DNA of 64,000 nucleotides from positions 62,001-126,000 of the forward strand of contig BPGL01000002.1 in NCBI GenBank assembly GCA_026003015.1. Direction: 5' to 3'. Shown one piece after another: positions 1-8,008 of this stretch (its first letter is position 1; each line of letters begins with the position of its first letter). The stretch comes from Actinomycetota bacterium. Lineage in GTDB: Bacteria; Actinomycetota; UBA4738; HRBIN12. The translations under genes were made by a program, and so were the position numbers. The notes under the pieces were generated by a model. It did not search any database and was not told the DNA's origin. It was given only the letters and a program-made list of their open reading frames with translations.

Positions 1-1
1 C

Positions 2-316
2 CCCTATCCCGACCTGGAGCGCCTCGCGGCGCGGCTGGCGTCCGAGCTCGCCGACGCCTTCGCCGCAACCGATCTTGCGGCCACCATCAACCGCGCCGGA
101 TCGTTGCTGAGCGTCGCGTTCACGCCGGGGCCGGTCCGGAACTTCGAGGCCGTCAGGGCGGCCGACCACGAGCGGTTCGCGCGGTTCTTCCACCACCTGC
201 TCGCGCACGGGGTCCTGCTCCCCCCCTCGGGCTACGAGCTGTGGAGCCTGAGCGCCGCCCACGGCGACGTCGAGATCGATCGGATCGTCGAGGCGGCGCG
301 CTCCTTCAAGGGCTGA
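2..316 (+). CDS. hemL: Glutamate-1-semialdehyde 2,1-aminomutase, C-terminal part (5' truncated by window edge)
   Basis: The frame is open from base 2 and encodes the last ~104 residues of a PLP-dependent aminomutase that converts glutamate-1-semialdehyde to 5-aminolevulinate in the cytoplasm. The visible part has the HemL-like C-terminal pattern: FTPGPVRNFEAVRAADHERF, then FFHHLLAHGVLLPPSGYELW and a final helix. The PLP lysine would lie upstream of the window. The stop TGA is followed one base later by hemB, the next step of the same pathway, which supports the call. The identification rests on the short C-terminus plus context. Confidence 0.85.
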   Translation, partial: PYPDLERLAARLASELADAFAATDLAATINRAGSLLSVAFTPGPVRNFEAVRAADHERFARFFHHLLAHGVLLPPSGYELWSLSAAHGDVEIDRIVEAARSFKG

Positions 317-317
317 G

Positions 318-1316
318 ATGGCAGGCGCTGAGATGGGCTTCCCCGACCAGCGACCCCGACGGATGCGGCGCACCGCGGCGCTGCGCGCGCTCGTTCGCGA
401 GACCGACCTGCGCCCCGACGACCTCATCGCGCCGATGTTCGTGAAGGAGGGGATCGACGAGCCGGTCCCGATCGCCTCGATGCCGGGCCAGCACCAGCAC
501 ACGATCGACTCGCTGCGCGCGGAGGCCCTCGCGATCGCCGAGGCGGGTGTGCGGGCCTTCGTCCTGTTCGGCGTCCCGGCCCGCAAGGACGCCGAGGGCT
601 CCGAGGCCTGGAACCCCGAGGGGATCGCCCAGCGCGCGATCGCGGCGCTGCGCTCGGAGTTCGGCGACGACGCCGTGGTGATCGCCGACCTGTGCCTGGA
701 CGAGTACACCGACCACGGGCACTGCGGCGTGCTGAACGAGCGACGCGAGGTCGACAACGACCGCACCCTCGTGCTGTACCGACGCATCGCGCTCGCCCAG
801 GCCCAGGCGGGGGCGCACATGGTCGCGCCGAGCGGCATGATGGACGGCCAGGTCGGGGAGATCCGCGACGCGCTCGACGAGGCGGGACATCAGGACGTCG
901 GGATCCTCGCCTACGCGGCGAAGTTCGCGAGCGCGCTCTACGGCCCGTTCCGCGAAGCGGCCGAGGGCGCGCCCCGCTTCGGCGATCGCGCCGGCTACCA
1001 GCAGGACCCCGCCAACGCCGACGAGGCGCTGCGGGAGATCGTGGCTGACATCGAGCAGGGCGCCGACGTCGTCATGGTCAAGCCGGCCCTGCCGTACCTC
1101 GACGTCGTCCGGCTCGCGAAGGACGCCACCGGGTTCCCCCTGGCCGCCTACCACGTGAGCGGCGAGTACGCGATGGTCAAGGCGGCGGCGGCCAACGGGT
1201 GGCTCGACGAGCGACGGACCGTCCTGGAGCTCCTCACGTCGATCCGGCGGGCGGGCGCCGACCTCGTGCTCACCTACCACGCGCGCGACGCCGCGGTGTG
1301 GCTGCGACAGGGGTGA
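318..1316 (+). CDS. hemB: Porphobilinogen synthase (delta-aminolevulinic acid dehydratase)
   Basis: Condenses two 5-aminolevulinate molecules to porphobilinogen in the cytoplasm. The 332-residue product has the family length. Both catalytic lysines are visible, one in YAAKFASALYGPFR and one in VMVKPALPYLD. The metal-site segment reads DLCLDEYTDHGHCG. This is a Cys-Asp-Cys arrangement between the classical three-Cys zinc form and the Asp-rich magnesium form; I believe it is usual in Actinobacteria. ATG 318 gives MAGAEMGF; an in-frame ATG at 333 is an alternative start. It follows hemL by one base, so the two are almost certainly co-transcribed. Confidence 0.96.
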   Translation: MAGAEMGFPDQRPRRMRRTAALRALVRETDLRPDDLIAPMFVKEGIDEPVPIASMPGQHQHTIDSLRAEALAIAEAGVRAFVLFGVPARKDAEGSEAWNPEGIAQRAIAALRSEFGDDAVVIADLCLDEYTDHGHCGVLNERREVDNDRTLVLYRRIALAQAQAGAHMVAPSGMMDGQVGEIRDALDEAGHQDVGILAYAAKFASALYGPFREAAEGAPRFGDRAGYQQDPANADEALREIVADIEQGADVVMVKPALPYLDVVRLAKDATGFPLAAYHVSGEYAMVKAAAANGWLDERRTVLELLTSIRRAGADLVLTYHARDAAVWLRQG

Positions 1317-1322
1317 GCCGCC

Positions 1323-1796
1323 TCAGGCGGCGAGGTGCGCCCCCCGACCCTGCGCCGCCACGGGCGCGGGGTCGGGGAGCGCGATGCAGAACGTGCCGAT
1401 GACGGATCCCAGCTCGTCGTGCATCGGCGAGACGCGGCACCGCACCACCTCGAGGTTCCCCCGGAGCGTGAACAGCCCCTCCTCGTCCGACAGCGCCGCG
1501 ACGTGCGCCTCGAGCACCGCGAGGCTCGGGCCCTCCATCCCGAACACGTCCAGCAGGTCCCGGCCCTCGCAACGGTCGGGGTCGCAGCCGAGCAGCGCCG
1601 CGGCGGCCGGGGTGACCGATCGCATCCGAAGGGCGGCGTCCGTCGACCACAGCAGCGCCGGGGCGTCTCCCCGGAGCTCGTCGCGGTGCGCGGGAGCGAC
1701 GCTCACGGCCGACGTGGGGTCCGGAACCGCAGGCCGGCGAGGCGGGGTCCAGGACGGGTCCGAGTCCGTGATGCCGATCAGCTCCCACTGGCGCAT
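1323..1796 (-). CDS. Single PAS-domain protein
   Basis: A 157-residue soluble protein. The ATG at 1796 is preceded by a strong GGAGGGAG ribosome-binding site. After a Pro/Ser-rich N-terminal linker, residues ~50-145 look like one PAS fold: [20 protein letters not shown], then [20 protein letters not shown] and a C-terminal strand pair ending [13 protein letters not shown]. No kinase, GGDEF or DNA-binding output is fused to it, so it probably senses a ligand or binds a partner. The stop lies 7 bp from the convergent hemB stop. The frame stays open far upstream, but that extension runs through msrA and the CDGSH gene and is not believed. Confidence 0.7.
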   Translation of the reverse strand: MRQWELIGITDSDPSWTPPRRPAVPDPTSAVSVAPAHRDELRGDAPALLWSTDAALRMRSVTPAAAALLGCDPDRCEGRDLLDVFGMEGPSLAVLEAHVAALSDEEGLFTLRGNLEVVRCRVSPMHDELGSVIGTFCIALPDPAPVAAQGRGAHLAA

Positions 1797-2126
1797 GCCG
1801 CTCCCTCCTCCACGGGTCGGTCCGCTACCTCGCATCGGGTACGCGGGGGTCGTGGGCGCAGCGGCCCGACGGGCGATTTCGGGGACCGCCACGACGACCG
1901 ACACGCGCTCGGCCGAAGGACCTGGGTCCTTCGCCGCGGCAGCGCCGACCGCCCGGCGTGGGTGGCGCTCTCGACGCCCGGATCCCGTGGTCAGCCACCT
2001 TCCGGCACTTGGCCCGCGCGGCGTCGGGGCCGCGGGTTCGGGCGCACGGCCCCGGGACGTTGCGGCAGACTGGAGGGGAGGGTCCCCGGACGGGGGCTCG
2101 TTCCCACCCTCGAGGGGAGGAGCCGC
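1797..2126. other. Divergent intergenic region with a perfect 20-bp palindrome
   Basis: This 330-bp stretch separates the PAS gene (minus) from msrA (plus) and has no convincing ORF. It holds a perfect inverted repeat at 1914-1933 (two 9-base arms, CGAAGGACC and GGTCCTTCG, around a 2-base centre). That could be an operator for a dimeric regulator or a small RNA hairpin. The msrA ribosome-binding site GAGGGGAGG lies at its right end. No -10 box stands out clearly. Confidence 0.4.
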
Positions 2127-2651
2127 ATGACCACCGAGACCGCGACGTTCGGAGCCGGTTGCTTCTGGGGCGTCGAGTGGGTGTTCCGGCGGGTCCCGGG
2201 CGTGCTCGAAGTCGTGTCCGGCTACGCCGGCGGGACGACGCCCGACCCGACGTACGAGGAGGTCTGCTCGCACACGACCGGCCACGCCGAGGTCGTGCGC
2301 GTGACGTTCGACCCCGAGCGCGTCACCTACGAGCAGCTCCTCGAGATCTTCTGGGCGATGCACGACCCCACGCAGGTGGACCGCCAGGGGCCCGACGTCG
2401 GCGACCAGTACCGCAGCGTGATCTTCACGCACTCCCCGGAGCAGCAGGCGGCCGCCGAGGCCTCGCGCGGACGCGCGCAGGCGCGCCACGACCGCCCGAT
2501 CGCGACCGAGATCCGGCCCGCGCCGGCCTTCTACCCCGCGGAGGACTACCACCAGCGCTGGTACGAGCGCAGAGGCGGGACGCCCTACTGCCACGCGCTG
2601 CCGATGACCACGCTCCGCGAGCTCGGCCTGGCGCCGACCGCGTCGGCGTGA
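2127..2651 (+). CDS. msrA: Peptide-methionine (S)-S-oxide reductase MsrA
   Basis: Reduces methionine-S-sulfoxide in proteins. The 174-residue product carries the MsrA signature AGCFWGVEW with the catalytic Cys at residue 12. Family blocks [33 protein letters not shown] and AEDYHQRW follow, and a C-terminal PYCH Cys may be a resolving residue. ATG 2127 was chosen because it follows GAGGGGAGG at good spacing; the in-frame extension upstream is low-complexity and not MsrA-like. It is monocistronic and convergent with the CDGSH gene. No MsrB is fused or adjacent. Confidence 0.97.
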   Translation: MTTETATFGAGCFWGVEWVFRRVPGVLEVVSGYAGGTTPDPTYEEVCSHTTGHAEVVRVTFDPERVTYEQLLEIFWAMHDPTQVDRQGPDVGDQYRSVIFTHSPEQQAAAEASRGRAQARHDRPIATEIRPAPAFYPAEDYHQRWYERRGGTPYCHALPMTTLRELGLAPTASA

Positions 2652-2668
2652 GCCGCGGCCGGGGGCCC

Positions 2669-3157
2669 TCAGGGCTCGGCGGAGAACCCCGCGATCCGGT
2701 GGGAGCCGTCGCACAGCGGCTGCGCCCGCGACCACCCGCAGCGGCACAGCGACAGCCGATCGGCCGAGGGCGCCGGACGGCCCCCGTGACGGACCGGAAC
2801 CCCGCCGGCGACCCGGATCGGGCCGTTCGGCTTGAGCGCGAGCGCCGGGGACGAGGGCGTCGGGACGTCCCACGTGAAGGGCCGCGGCGCCGGGCCGTCC
2901 GCCGGCTCCTCGACGAAGCACCGGTAGGGCGGCTCGCGATCGCAGCGGGGCATCAGCGAGGAGCGTCCGCAGCGGCAGAGCGGGTACGGCTCCTCCCCGG
3001 CCTCCGCGACGCGGGCGAGCGACCATCCCGGCAGCCCCTTGGCGACCCCCGGCGCCCGCACGAGCCGAAGCACCGGCAGGCCGAACACGAGGGCCGGGCC
3101 TCCCGGGATGACGTCGACGCGAGGCTCCGTCCCGACAGAGCGGGAACCGGTTCGCAC
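2669..3157 (-). CDS. Double CDGSH iron-sulfur domain protein
   Basis: A 162-residue soluble protein with two CDGSH-type motifs. The C-terminal one, LCRCGWSRAQPLCDGSHR, is canonical and should bind a [2Fe-2S] cluster through three Cys and one His. The central one, LCRCGRSSLMPRCDREPPY, keeps the three Cys but has Pro where the ligand His belongs. The family is linked to iron-sulfur or redox sensing; the substrate is unknown. The GTG at 3157 is preferred over the one at 3163 because a TACGAT box (3171-3166) sits 8 bases before it, the spacing seen in other leaderless genes here. It is divergent from the helicase gene. Confidence 0.85.
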   Translation of the reverse strand: MRTGSRSVGTEPRVDVIPGGPALVFGLPVLRLVRAPGVAKGLPGWSLARVAEAGEEPYPLCRCGRSSLMPRCDREPPYRCFVEEPADGPAPRPFTWDVPTPSSPALALKPNGPIRVAGGVPVRHGGRPAPSADRLSLCRCGWSRAQPLCDGSHRIAGFSAEP

Positions 3158-3233
3158 GGACACCCATCGTAGGCGGTGGCGGCCGAGCCGCTACCGCTCA
3201 CCGTCGTCGCCGTCGCCTACACTCGACGAACAC
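3158..3233. promoter_or_regulatory. Divergent leaderless promoters of the CDGSH gene and the helicase gene
   Basis: Plus strand: TACACT at 3218-3223 lies 10 bases before GTG 3234. Minus strand: TACGAT at 3171-3166 lies 8 bases before GTG 3157. Both match the actinobacterial TAnnnT -10 pattern and leave no room for a Shine-Dalgarno leader. Confidence 0.6.
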
Positions 3234-5249
3234 GTGTTCGACGAGCTCTCCCCCGAGCAGCGGCAGGCGGCCACCCACGGCGACGGCCCCCTGCTCGTCC
3301 TCGCGGGCGCGGGGACGGGCAAGACGACCACGCTCGCGGCCCGGGTGGCGCACCTGCTCGCCACCGGGGTGCCGGCCGAACGGATCCTCCTGCTCACCTT
3401 CAGCCGCCGAGCGGCCGCCGAGATGCTCGCCCGGGCCGGACAGCTCGCCCGCAGCGCCGGGGCCGACCGCGTCTGGGGCGGCACGTTCCACGCCGTGGCC
3501 AACCGCCTGCTCCGGCTCCACGGGCGAGCCGTCGGCCTGCCACCCGACTTCACGGTGCTCGACCAGGCCGACGCGGCCGACGTGCTGGACCTCATCCGCG
3601 AAGAGCTCGGGTTCACGAGCCACGTCCGTCGCACACCGCGCAAGGCGACGCTCGCGGCGATCTACTCCCGGACGGTCAACACCGGCGAGCGCCTCGAGAC
3701 CGTCATCGCGCAGCGGTTCCCGTGGTGCCGCGACGACCTCGAGCCGATCCGAGCGATCGTGCGCGCCTACACCGCGCGCAAGCGCGCCTCCCACCTCGTC
3801 GACTTCGACGACCTCCTGCTCTTGTGGAAGGCGCTCGCGACCGACCCCTCGACCCGCACCGAGCTCGCCGGCGCCTTCGACCACATCCTCGTGGACGAGT
3901 ACCAGGACACGAACGCCGTGCAGGCCGACATCCTCGAAGGGATGCGGCCGCCCGACGGACCGCGGAACCTCACCGTGGTCGGCGACGATGCCCAGGCCAT
4001 CTACGGGTTCCGAGCGGCGACCGTCCGGAACATCCTCACGTTCGGCGAGCGGTTCCCCGGTGCGAGGGTGATCCGGCTGGAGCACAACCGGCGCTCGACC
4101 CGGCCGATCGTCGAGGTGGCCAACGCCGTGATGGCCGAGGCGCGAGCCCGACTCGACAAGCGGCTCACGAGCGAGCGCGACGGGGCGCGACCCACCCTCC
4201 TCGCGTGCGACGACGAGCGTGATCAAGCCGATGCGGTCTGCCGGTCGATCCTCGAGCACCGCGAGCGGGGGGTAGCGCTCCGGGAGCAGGCGGTGCTGTT
4301 CCGCACCGCTCACCACGTCGACCTCCTCGAGATCGAGCTCACCCGACGGTCGATCCCCTACGTGAAGTACGGGGGCCTGCGCTTCCTCGAGGCGGCCCAC
4401 GTCAAGGACGCGCTCGCGCTGCTGCGGATCTGCGAGAACCCGCGGGACGAGGTCGCCTGGTTCCGCGTCCTGCAGCTCGTCGAGGGGGTCGGGCCCGCCC
4501 GCGCACGGCGATTGCTCGACGAGCTCGGCGCGCGTGGCGGGGCGGAGGGCCCGGTCGACCTCGCGGCGCTGCTGCTCCCCGACCTTCCGCCTCGGACCGC
4601 CCAGGGGCTGCGGGATCTACGGGGGCTCCTCGCGGCGTGTCGAAGCGGCGCCCTCGACGTGGCCGCGCAGCTCGAGCGGATCCGCGACTGGCTCCAGCCG
4701 GCGATCGAGCGCCGCCCCGGCTCGGTCGCCGCACGGCTCGCCGATCTCGACCAGCTCGCCCTCCTGGCTCGAGCCTCGCCGTCGCGGACGCGGTTCCTGG
4801 ACGAGCTCACGCTCGATCCGCCGTCGTCGACGAGCGACCTCGCGGGACGCCCCGTCCTCGACGAGGACTGGCTCGTGCTGTCGACGATCCACTCGGCCAA
4901 GGGCCTCGAGTGGGACGTGGTCCACCTGATCCACCTCGCCGACGGCATGTTCCCCTCCGATCTGGCGACCGGCGACGAGGAGGAGGTCGAGGAGGAGCGG
5001 CGCCTCCTGTACGTCGCGATCACGCGCGCGCGTCACGCCCTGCACCTGTACGCGCCGCGACGCTTCCATCATCGGCCCCGTGGGCGCGACGACGCGCACT
5101 CCCTCGCCCAGCCCTCACGGTTCCTCACGCCGGCGGTACGGGCCGTTCTCGAGGAGCTCGCAGGCGACCGGAGCGACGGCGGCGAGTGCGTACCCGCGAT
5201 CACCGGGGTCGCGACGATCGACGACCTGCTGTCGGAGCTGTTCGGCTGA
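3234..5249 (+). CDS. UvrD/PcrA-like superfamily 1 ATP-dependent DNA helicase
   Basis: A 3'-5' DNA translocase of the UvrD/Rep/PcrA group, 671 residues. The motifs run in order: Q-motif SPEQRQAATHG; Walker A AGAGTGKTTT (residues ~24-33); GTFHAVANRLL; Walker B LVDEYQD (~220); VVGDDAQAIYGFR; LEHNRRST; STIHSAKGLEWDVV; and motif VI ERRLLYVAITRAR near residue 590. It is shorter than many UvrD proteins and ends soon after motif VI, with no nuclease domain. GTG 3234 was chosen because a TACACT box lies 10 bases upstream and homology begins right after it. Its role is probably repair or replication restart; the exact paralogue is not resolved. Confidence 0.93.
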   Translation: MFDELSPEQRQAATHGDGPLLVLAGAGTGKTTTLAARVAHLLATGVPAERILLLTFSRRAAAEMLARAGQLARSAGADRVWGGTFHAVANRLLRLHGRAVGLPPDFTVLDQADAADVLDLIREELGFTSHVRRTPRKATLAAIYSRTVNTGERLETVIAQRFPWCRDDLEPIRAIVRAYTARKRASHLVDFDDLLLLWKALATDPSTRTELAGAFDHILVDEYQDTNAVQADILEGMRPPDGPRNLTVVGDDAQAIYGFRAATVRNILTFGERFPGARVIRLEHNRRSTRPIVEVANAVMAEARARLDKRLTSERDGARPTLLACDDERDQADAVCRSILEHRERGVALREQAVLFRTAHHVDLLEIELTRRSIPYVKYGGLRFLEAAHVKDALALLRICENPRDEVAWFRVLQLVEGVGPARARRLLDELGARGGAEGPVDLAALLLPDLPPRTAQGLRDLRGLLAACRSGALDVAAQLERIRDWLQPAIERRPGSVAARLADLDQLALLARASPSRTRFLDELTLDPPSSTSDLAGRPVLDEDWLVLSTIHSAKGLEWDVVHLIHLADGMFPSDLATGDEEEVEEERRLLYVAITRARHALHLYAPRRFHHRPRGRDDAHSLAQPSRFLTPAVRAVLEELAGDRSDGGECVPAITGVATIDDLLSELFG

Positions 5250-5295
5250 CGTCCCGCCGCAGCGGGTGCTGGCCGGGGATCCGTATCCTGGGCGC

Positions 5296-5949
5296 GTGCC
5301 GCCCGCAGCCGTCCTGTTCGATCTATACGACACCCTGGTCGAGGGGAGCTGGGACGACTGGCACCGCTGGCTCGCCGGGCAGCTCGGCGTGGCGCCGTCG
5401 GTCCTGCGCGCGGCCTACGACCGCACCCGGCCGGCGCGCAGCGTCGGCGCCTACTCCGACGAGCAGGCCGACCTTCGCGCGGTGCTCGAGGCGGCCGGGG
5501 TCGAGAGCCCGGCGCCGGCCCTGGTCGCCGAACTCGTCGCGGCCGAGCGTGCGTTCATGACCTCCAACGTGCACCTGCACGACGACGCGCTGCCGGTGCT
5601 TCGCGCTCTGCGCGACCGAGGGGTACCCACGGCGCTCGTGAGCAACTGCTCGCACAACACGACGGCGGTCGTCGAGCGCCTCGGCCTCGCGAACGAGCTC
5701 GACGCCGTCGTCCTGTCGTTCGCCGTCGGCGCGAGCAAGCCGCAGCCGGCGATCTACCGCCTCGCGCTCCAGCGGCTCGGCGATCCGCCGCCAGGCGACA
5801 CCGTCTTCGTCGACGACCAGCCCGGCTTCTGCGACGGCGCCGCGGCCCTCGGGATCGCGACGCGGTTGATCGCTCGCACGGGGGAGCCGTCGCAGGCCGA
5901 CGGCCACCGGGTGATCCGGAGCCTCGCCGAGCTCCTGGACGCCCCCTAG
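5296..5949 (+). CDS. HAD-superfamily hydrolase
   Basis: A 217-residue cytoplasmic haloacid-dehalogenase-type phosphatase or dehalogenase. Motif I is LFDLYDTLV with the nucleophilic Asp, motif II is ALVSNCSHN, motif III Lys is in GASKPQPAIY, and motif IV is VFVDDQPGF. The alpha-helical cap lies between motifs I and II, as in subfamily I. GTG 5296 follows a TATCCT box (5284-5289) by 6 bases, so the mRNA is probably leaderless. Its stop overlaps the convergent hemQ stop inside one CTAG. The substrate cannot be predicted. Confidence 0.88.
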   Translation: MPPAAVLFDLYDTLVEGSWDDWHRWLAGQLGVAPSVLRAAYDRTRPARSVGAYSDEQADLRAVLEAAGVESPAPALVAELVAAERAFMTSNVHLHDDALPVLRALRDRGVPTALVSNCSHNTTAVVERLGLANELDAVVLSFAVGASKPQPAIYRLALQRLGDPPPGDTVFVDDQPGFCDGAAALGIATRLIARTGEPSQADGHRVIRSLAELLDAP

Positions 5950-6623
5950 GCGAGGTCCTCGATCACCGAGGGCAGCGGCTTGCGGATCCCGGTCACGAAG
6001 GGGACCTCCTCTTTCGTGTAGCGACGGGCTTGCGCGTCGCGCAGACGGCGGATGCAGTCCACGAGCACGTGCGCCTCGTCGGCCTCGAAACACAAGATCC
6101 ACTCCCAGTCCCCGAGCCCGAACCCGCTCGTGGTGTTCGCGAGGACCTCGGGGAACTCGCGACCGATCACGCCGTGTTCGGCGAGCATCGCGGCGCGCTC
6201 CTCCCTGGGCAGCAGGTACCACTCGGGGGTGCGCACGAAGGGGTAGACACAGGCGATCCGCTTCGGCGGCGTCTGCTTGACGAAGGCCGGCGCGTGGTCG
6301 GCGGTGAACTCCGCCGGCTTGACGACGCCCATGAACGACCAACGAAGCTCGAGCCCCGAGCCGATCCGGGTACGGCGGATCTCGACGAGGAGCCGCTGGA
6401 GATCGTCGGGGGAGGGCGCCACCAGCCAGAGCATCAGGTCGGCGTCGGCGCGGAACCCGACGGTGGAGTACGCGCCGCGCAGGTGCACCCGATCCGTTTT
6501 CCCCTCGAGCAGCTCCTGGAGCTCACGGGCGCCGCCGACAACGAGCTCTGGATCACGCAGCGACGCTCGGAGCTCGGGCGTTGCGCGGAACACCGGGTAC
6601 AGGACGTAGGTCGTCTCGCTCAT
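5946..6623 (-). CDS. hemQ: Coproheme decarboxylase HemQ (chlorite-dismutase-like ChdC)
   Basis: Catalyses the last step of the coproporphyrin-dependent pathway, oxidative decarboxylation of coproheme to heme b. The 225-residue product has the ferredoxin-like double domain of the chlorite dismutase family. The block RIACVYPFVRTPEWYLL carries the expected tyrosine region, AMLAEHG the candidate heme-ligand His, and GFGLGDWEWILCFE the conserved C-terminal segment. ATG 6623 overlaps the hemY stop as ATGA, so the two are translationally coupled. It is the fourth gene of hemE-hemH-hemY-hemQ, which matches the pathway and argues against a true chlorite dismutase. Confidence 0.95.
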   Translation of the reverse strand: MSETTYVLYPVFRATPELRASLRDPELVVGGARELQELLEGKTDRVHLRGAYSTVGFRADADLMLWLVAPSPDDLQRLLVEIRRTRIGSGLELRWSFMGVVKPAEFTADHAPAFVKQTPPKRIACVYPFVRTPEWYLLPREERAAMLAEHGVIGREFPEVLANTTSGFGLGDWEWILCFEADEAHVLVDCIRRLRDAQARRYTKEEVPFVTGIRKPLPSVIEDLA

Positions 6624-8008
6624 GGCACCCGCTCCGTTGACCGGAACCCGCGGAGGATCTCGGCGAGCGCTCGCGTCTGCTCGCTCGCCGAACGCACGCA
6701 GTCGGCGATCCCCACGCCATCGTAGGACGAGCCCACGAGCACGAGGCCCGGCGGCAGATCCGCGCGGATCCGCGCGACCCGCTCCAGGTGGCCGAGCTCG
6801 TACTGAGGCATGCCGCCCGACCAGCGGACGACCGCAGCGTGCTCGGGGGCCTTGGGCAGCTCGAGGAGGGCCGTCAGGTGGCGCGCGCAGGCCTCCACGA
6901 TGGAGGCGTCGTCGGCGTCCACGACCTCCTCCGCGCCGGCCCCCCCGACGAAGCACCGGATCACCGCGCGGGTGCCGAACGCCGGCTCCGGCCACTTCCT
7001 CGACAGCAGGGTGGCGGCGAGCATCGGCGCACGGCCGGCGGGGACGACGAACCCGCTCCGCTCCGGGAGCGCCTCCCCGGTGCCCTCCGCGTAGACCATC
7101 AGCACCACAGCCGTCGAGACCGCACGGATCTCGGCGAGCTCTTCGGCGGCGCGCCGGGCGATCGGCTCCAGGAGCGCTCGCGCGGTCGAGGCGGGGACGG
7201 CCAGCACGACCGCGTCGACCGCGATCGGGTCGGCCTCGGCGACGTGCACACGCCAACCTCCCTCCTCCCGGACGAGCGCCCGAACGCGTGCGTGCGTGCG
7301 CACCCGCGGACCGAGCCGGCCAGCGAGCTCCTCCGCGAGCCGGTGCACGCCACCGATGGGACGCAGGAACATCGGCCCCGGGTCCTGGCGACGGGCGATC
7401 CGGCGCGCGGCCTGCGCCCCGCGGATCAGGCTCCCCTGCCAGGCCTCCCAGTCCGCGAGCTCGGGGAACGTCGCCCGGACCGAGAGGCGGTCGACGTCGC
7501 CGGCCACGAGCCCGGCGAGCAGGGGCGCGACCGCCGCCTCGGTCGCCTCGTCACCCAGCCGCCGGCGCAGCAGCGAGCCGAGCGTCTCGTCGCCGGGCCC
7601 GCGGCGCCGGCGGATCACCAGGTCGCCGAGCGCCCGCAGCCGGCCGCGGCGCGACACCCCCGGCCAGCGCAGCACGTCCCCCACGTCGCCGGGGATCCCG
7701 AAGGGCGCGTCCGCGGGGAACGCGACCAAGCCCCGGGGGGTCCACAGCAGCGCCGACGACGCGGCCGGCGGCTCGAGCTCGAGGCCGAGCTCCCGGGCGA
7801 GCTCGACCGCCCAGGGCTTGCGCCCGACGAACGAGTCCGGTCCGGCAGGCAGCACGAGCCCGCCCACGGCCGTCGTGGCGACCTTGCCGCCGACGCGCCC
7901 GTCGGCCTCGAGCACGACGACCTCCGGCGCGGGGTCGAGCGCGGTGAGGCGGTGAGCCGCGGCCAAGCCGGCGATCCCCGCGCCGACGACGGCGACGCGC
8001 GCGCTCAT
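6620..8008 (-). CDS. hemY: Coproporphyrinogen III oxidase, HemY/CgoX type (FAD-dependent)
   Basis: Oxidises coproporphyrinogen III to coproporphyrin III (annotated elsewhere as protoporphyrinogen oxidase). The 462-residue product starts with the FAD-binding fold VAVVGAGIAGLAAAHRL. GGKVATTAVGGLVLPAGPDS follows, then a substrate domain and the C-terminal FAD contact VLVGSSYDGVGIADCV. ATG 8008 is the family start. The same frame is open upstream into hemH, discussed as a finding. The gene order hemE-hemH-hemY-hemQ places it in the coproporphyrin-dependent heme route. Confidence 0.93.
   Translation of the reverse strand: MSARVAVVGAGIAGLAAAHRLTALDPAPEVVVLEADGRVGGKVATTAVGGLVLPAGPDSFVGRKPWAVELARELGLELEPPAASSALLWTPRGLVAFPADAPFGIPGDVGDVLRWPGVSRRGRLRALGDLVIRRRRGPGDETLGSLLRRRLGDEATEAAVAPLLAGLVAGDVDRLSVRATFPELADWEAWQGSLIRGAQAARRIARRQDPGPMFLRPIGGVHRLAEELAGRLGPRVRTHARVRALVREEGGWRVHVAEADPIAVDAVVLAVPASTARALLEPIARRAAEELAEIRAVSTAVVLMVYAEGTGEALPERSGFVVPAGRAPMLAATLLSRKWPEPAFGTRAVIRCFVGGAGAEEVVDADDASIVEACARHLTALLELPKAPEHAAVVRWSGGMPQYELGHLERVARIRADLPPGLVLVGSSYDGVGIADCVRSASEQTRALAEILRGFRSTERVP

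Noticed and set aside
1323-3167. A 614-codon open frame on the minus strand covering the PAS gene and beyond
   Set aside because: Only the last 157 residues look like a protein domain. The rest is Arg/Gly/Pro-rich and runs antisense to msrA and through the CDGSH gene in another frame.
5946-6623. Considered a true chlorite dismutase
   Set aside because: It sits last in hemE-hemH-hemY-hemQ and no perchlorate genes are present, so coproheme decarboxylase is far likelier.
6622-7947. Long plus-strand frames opposite hemY and hemH
   Set aside because: Arg/Pro/Ala-rich without domains; the minus strand encodes recognisable heme enzymes.
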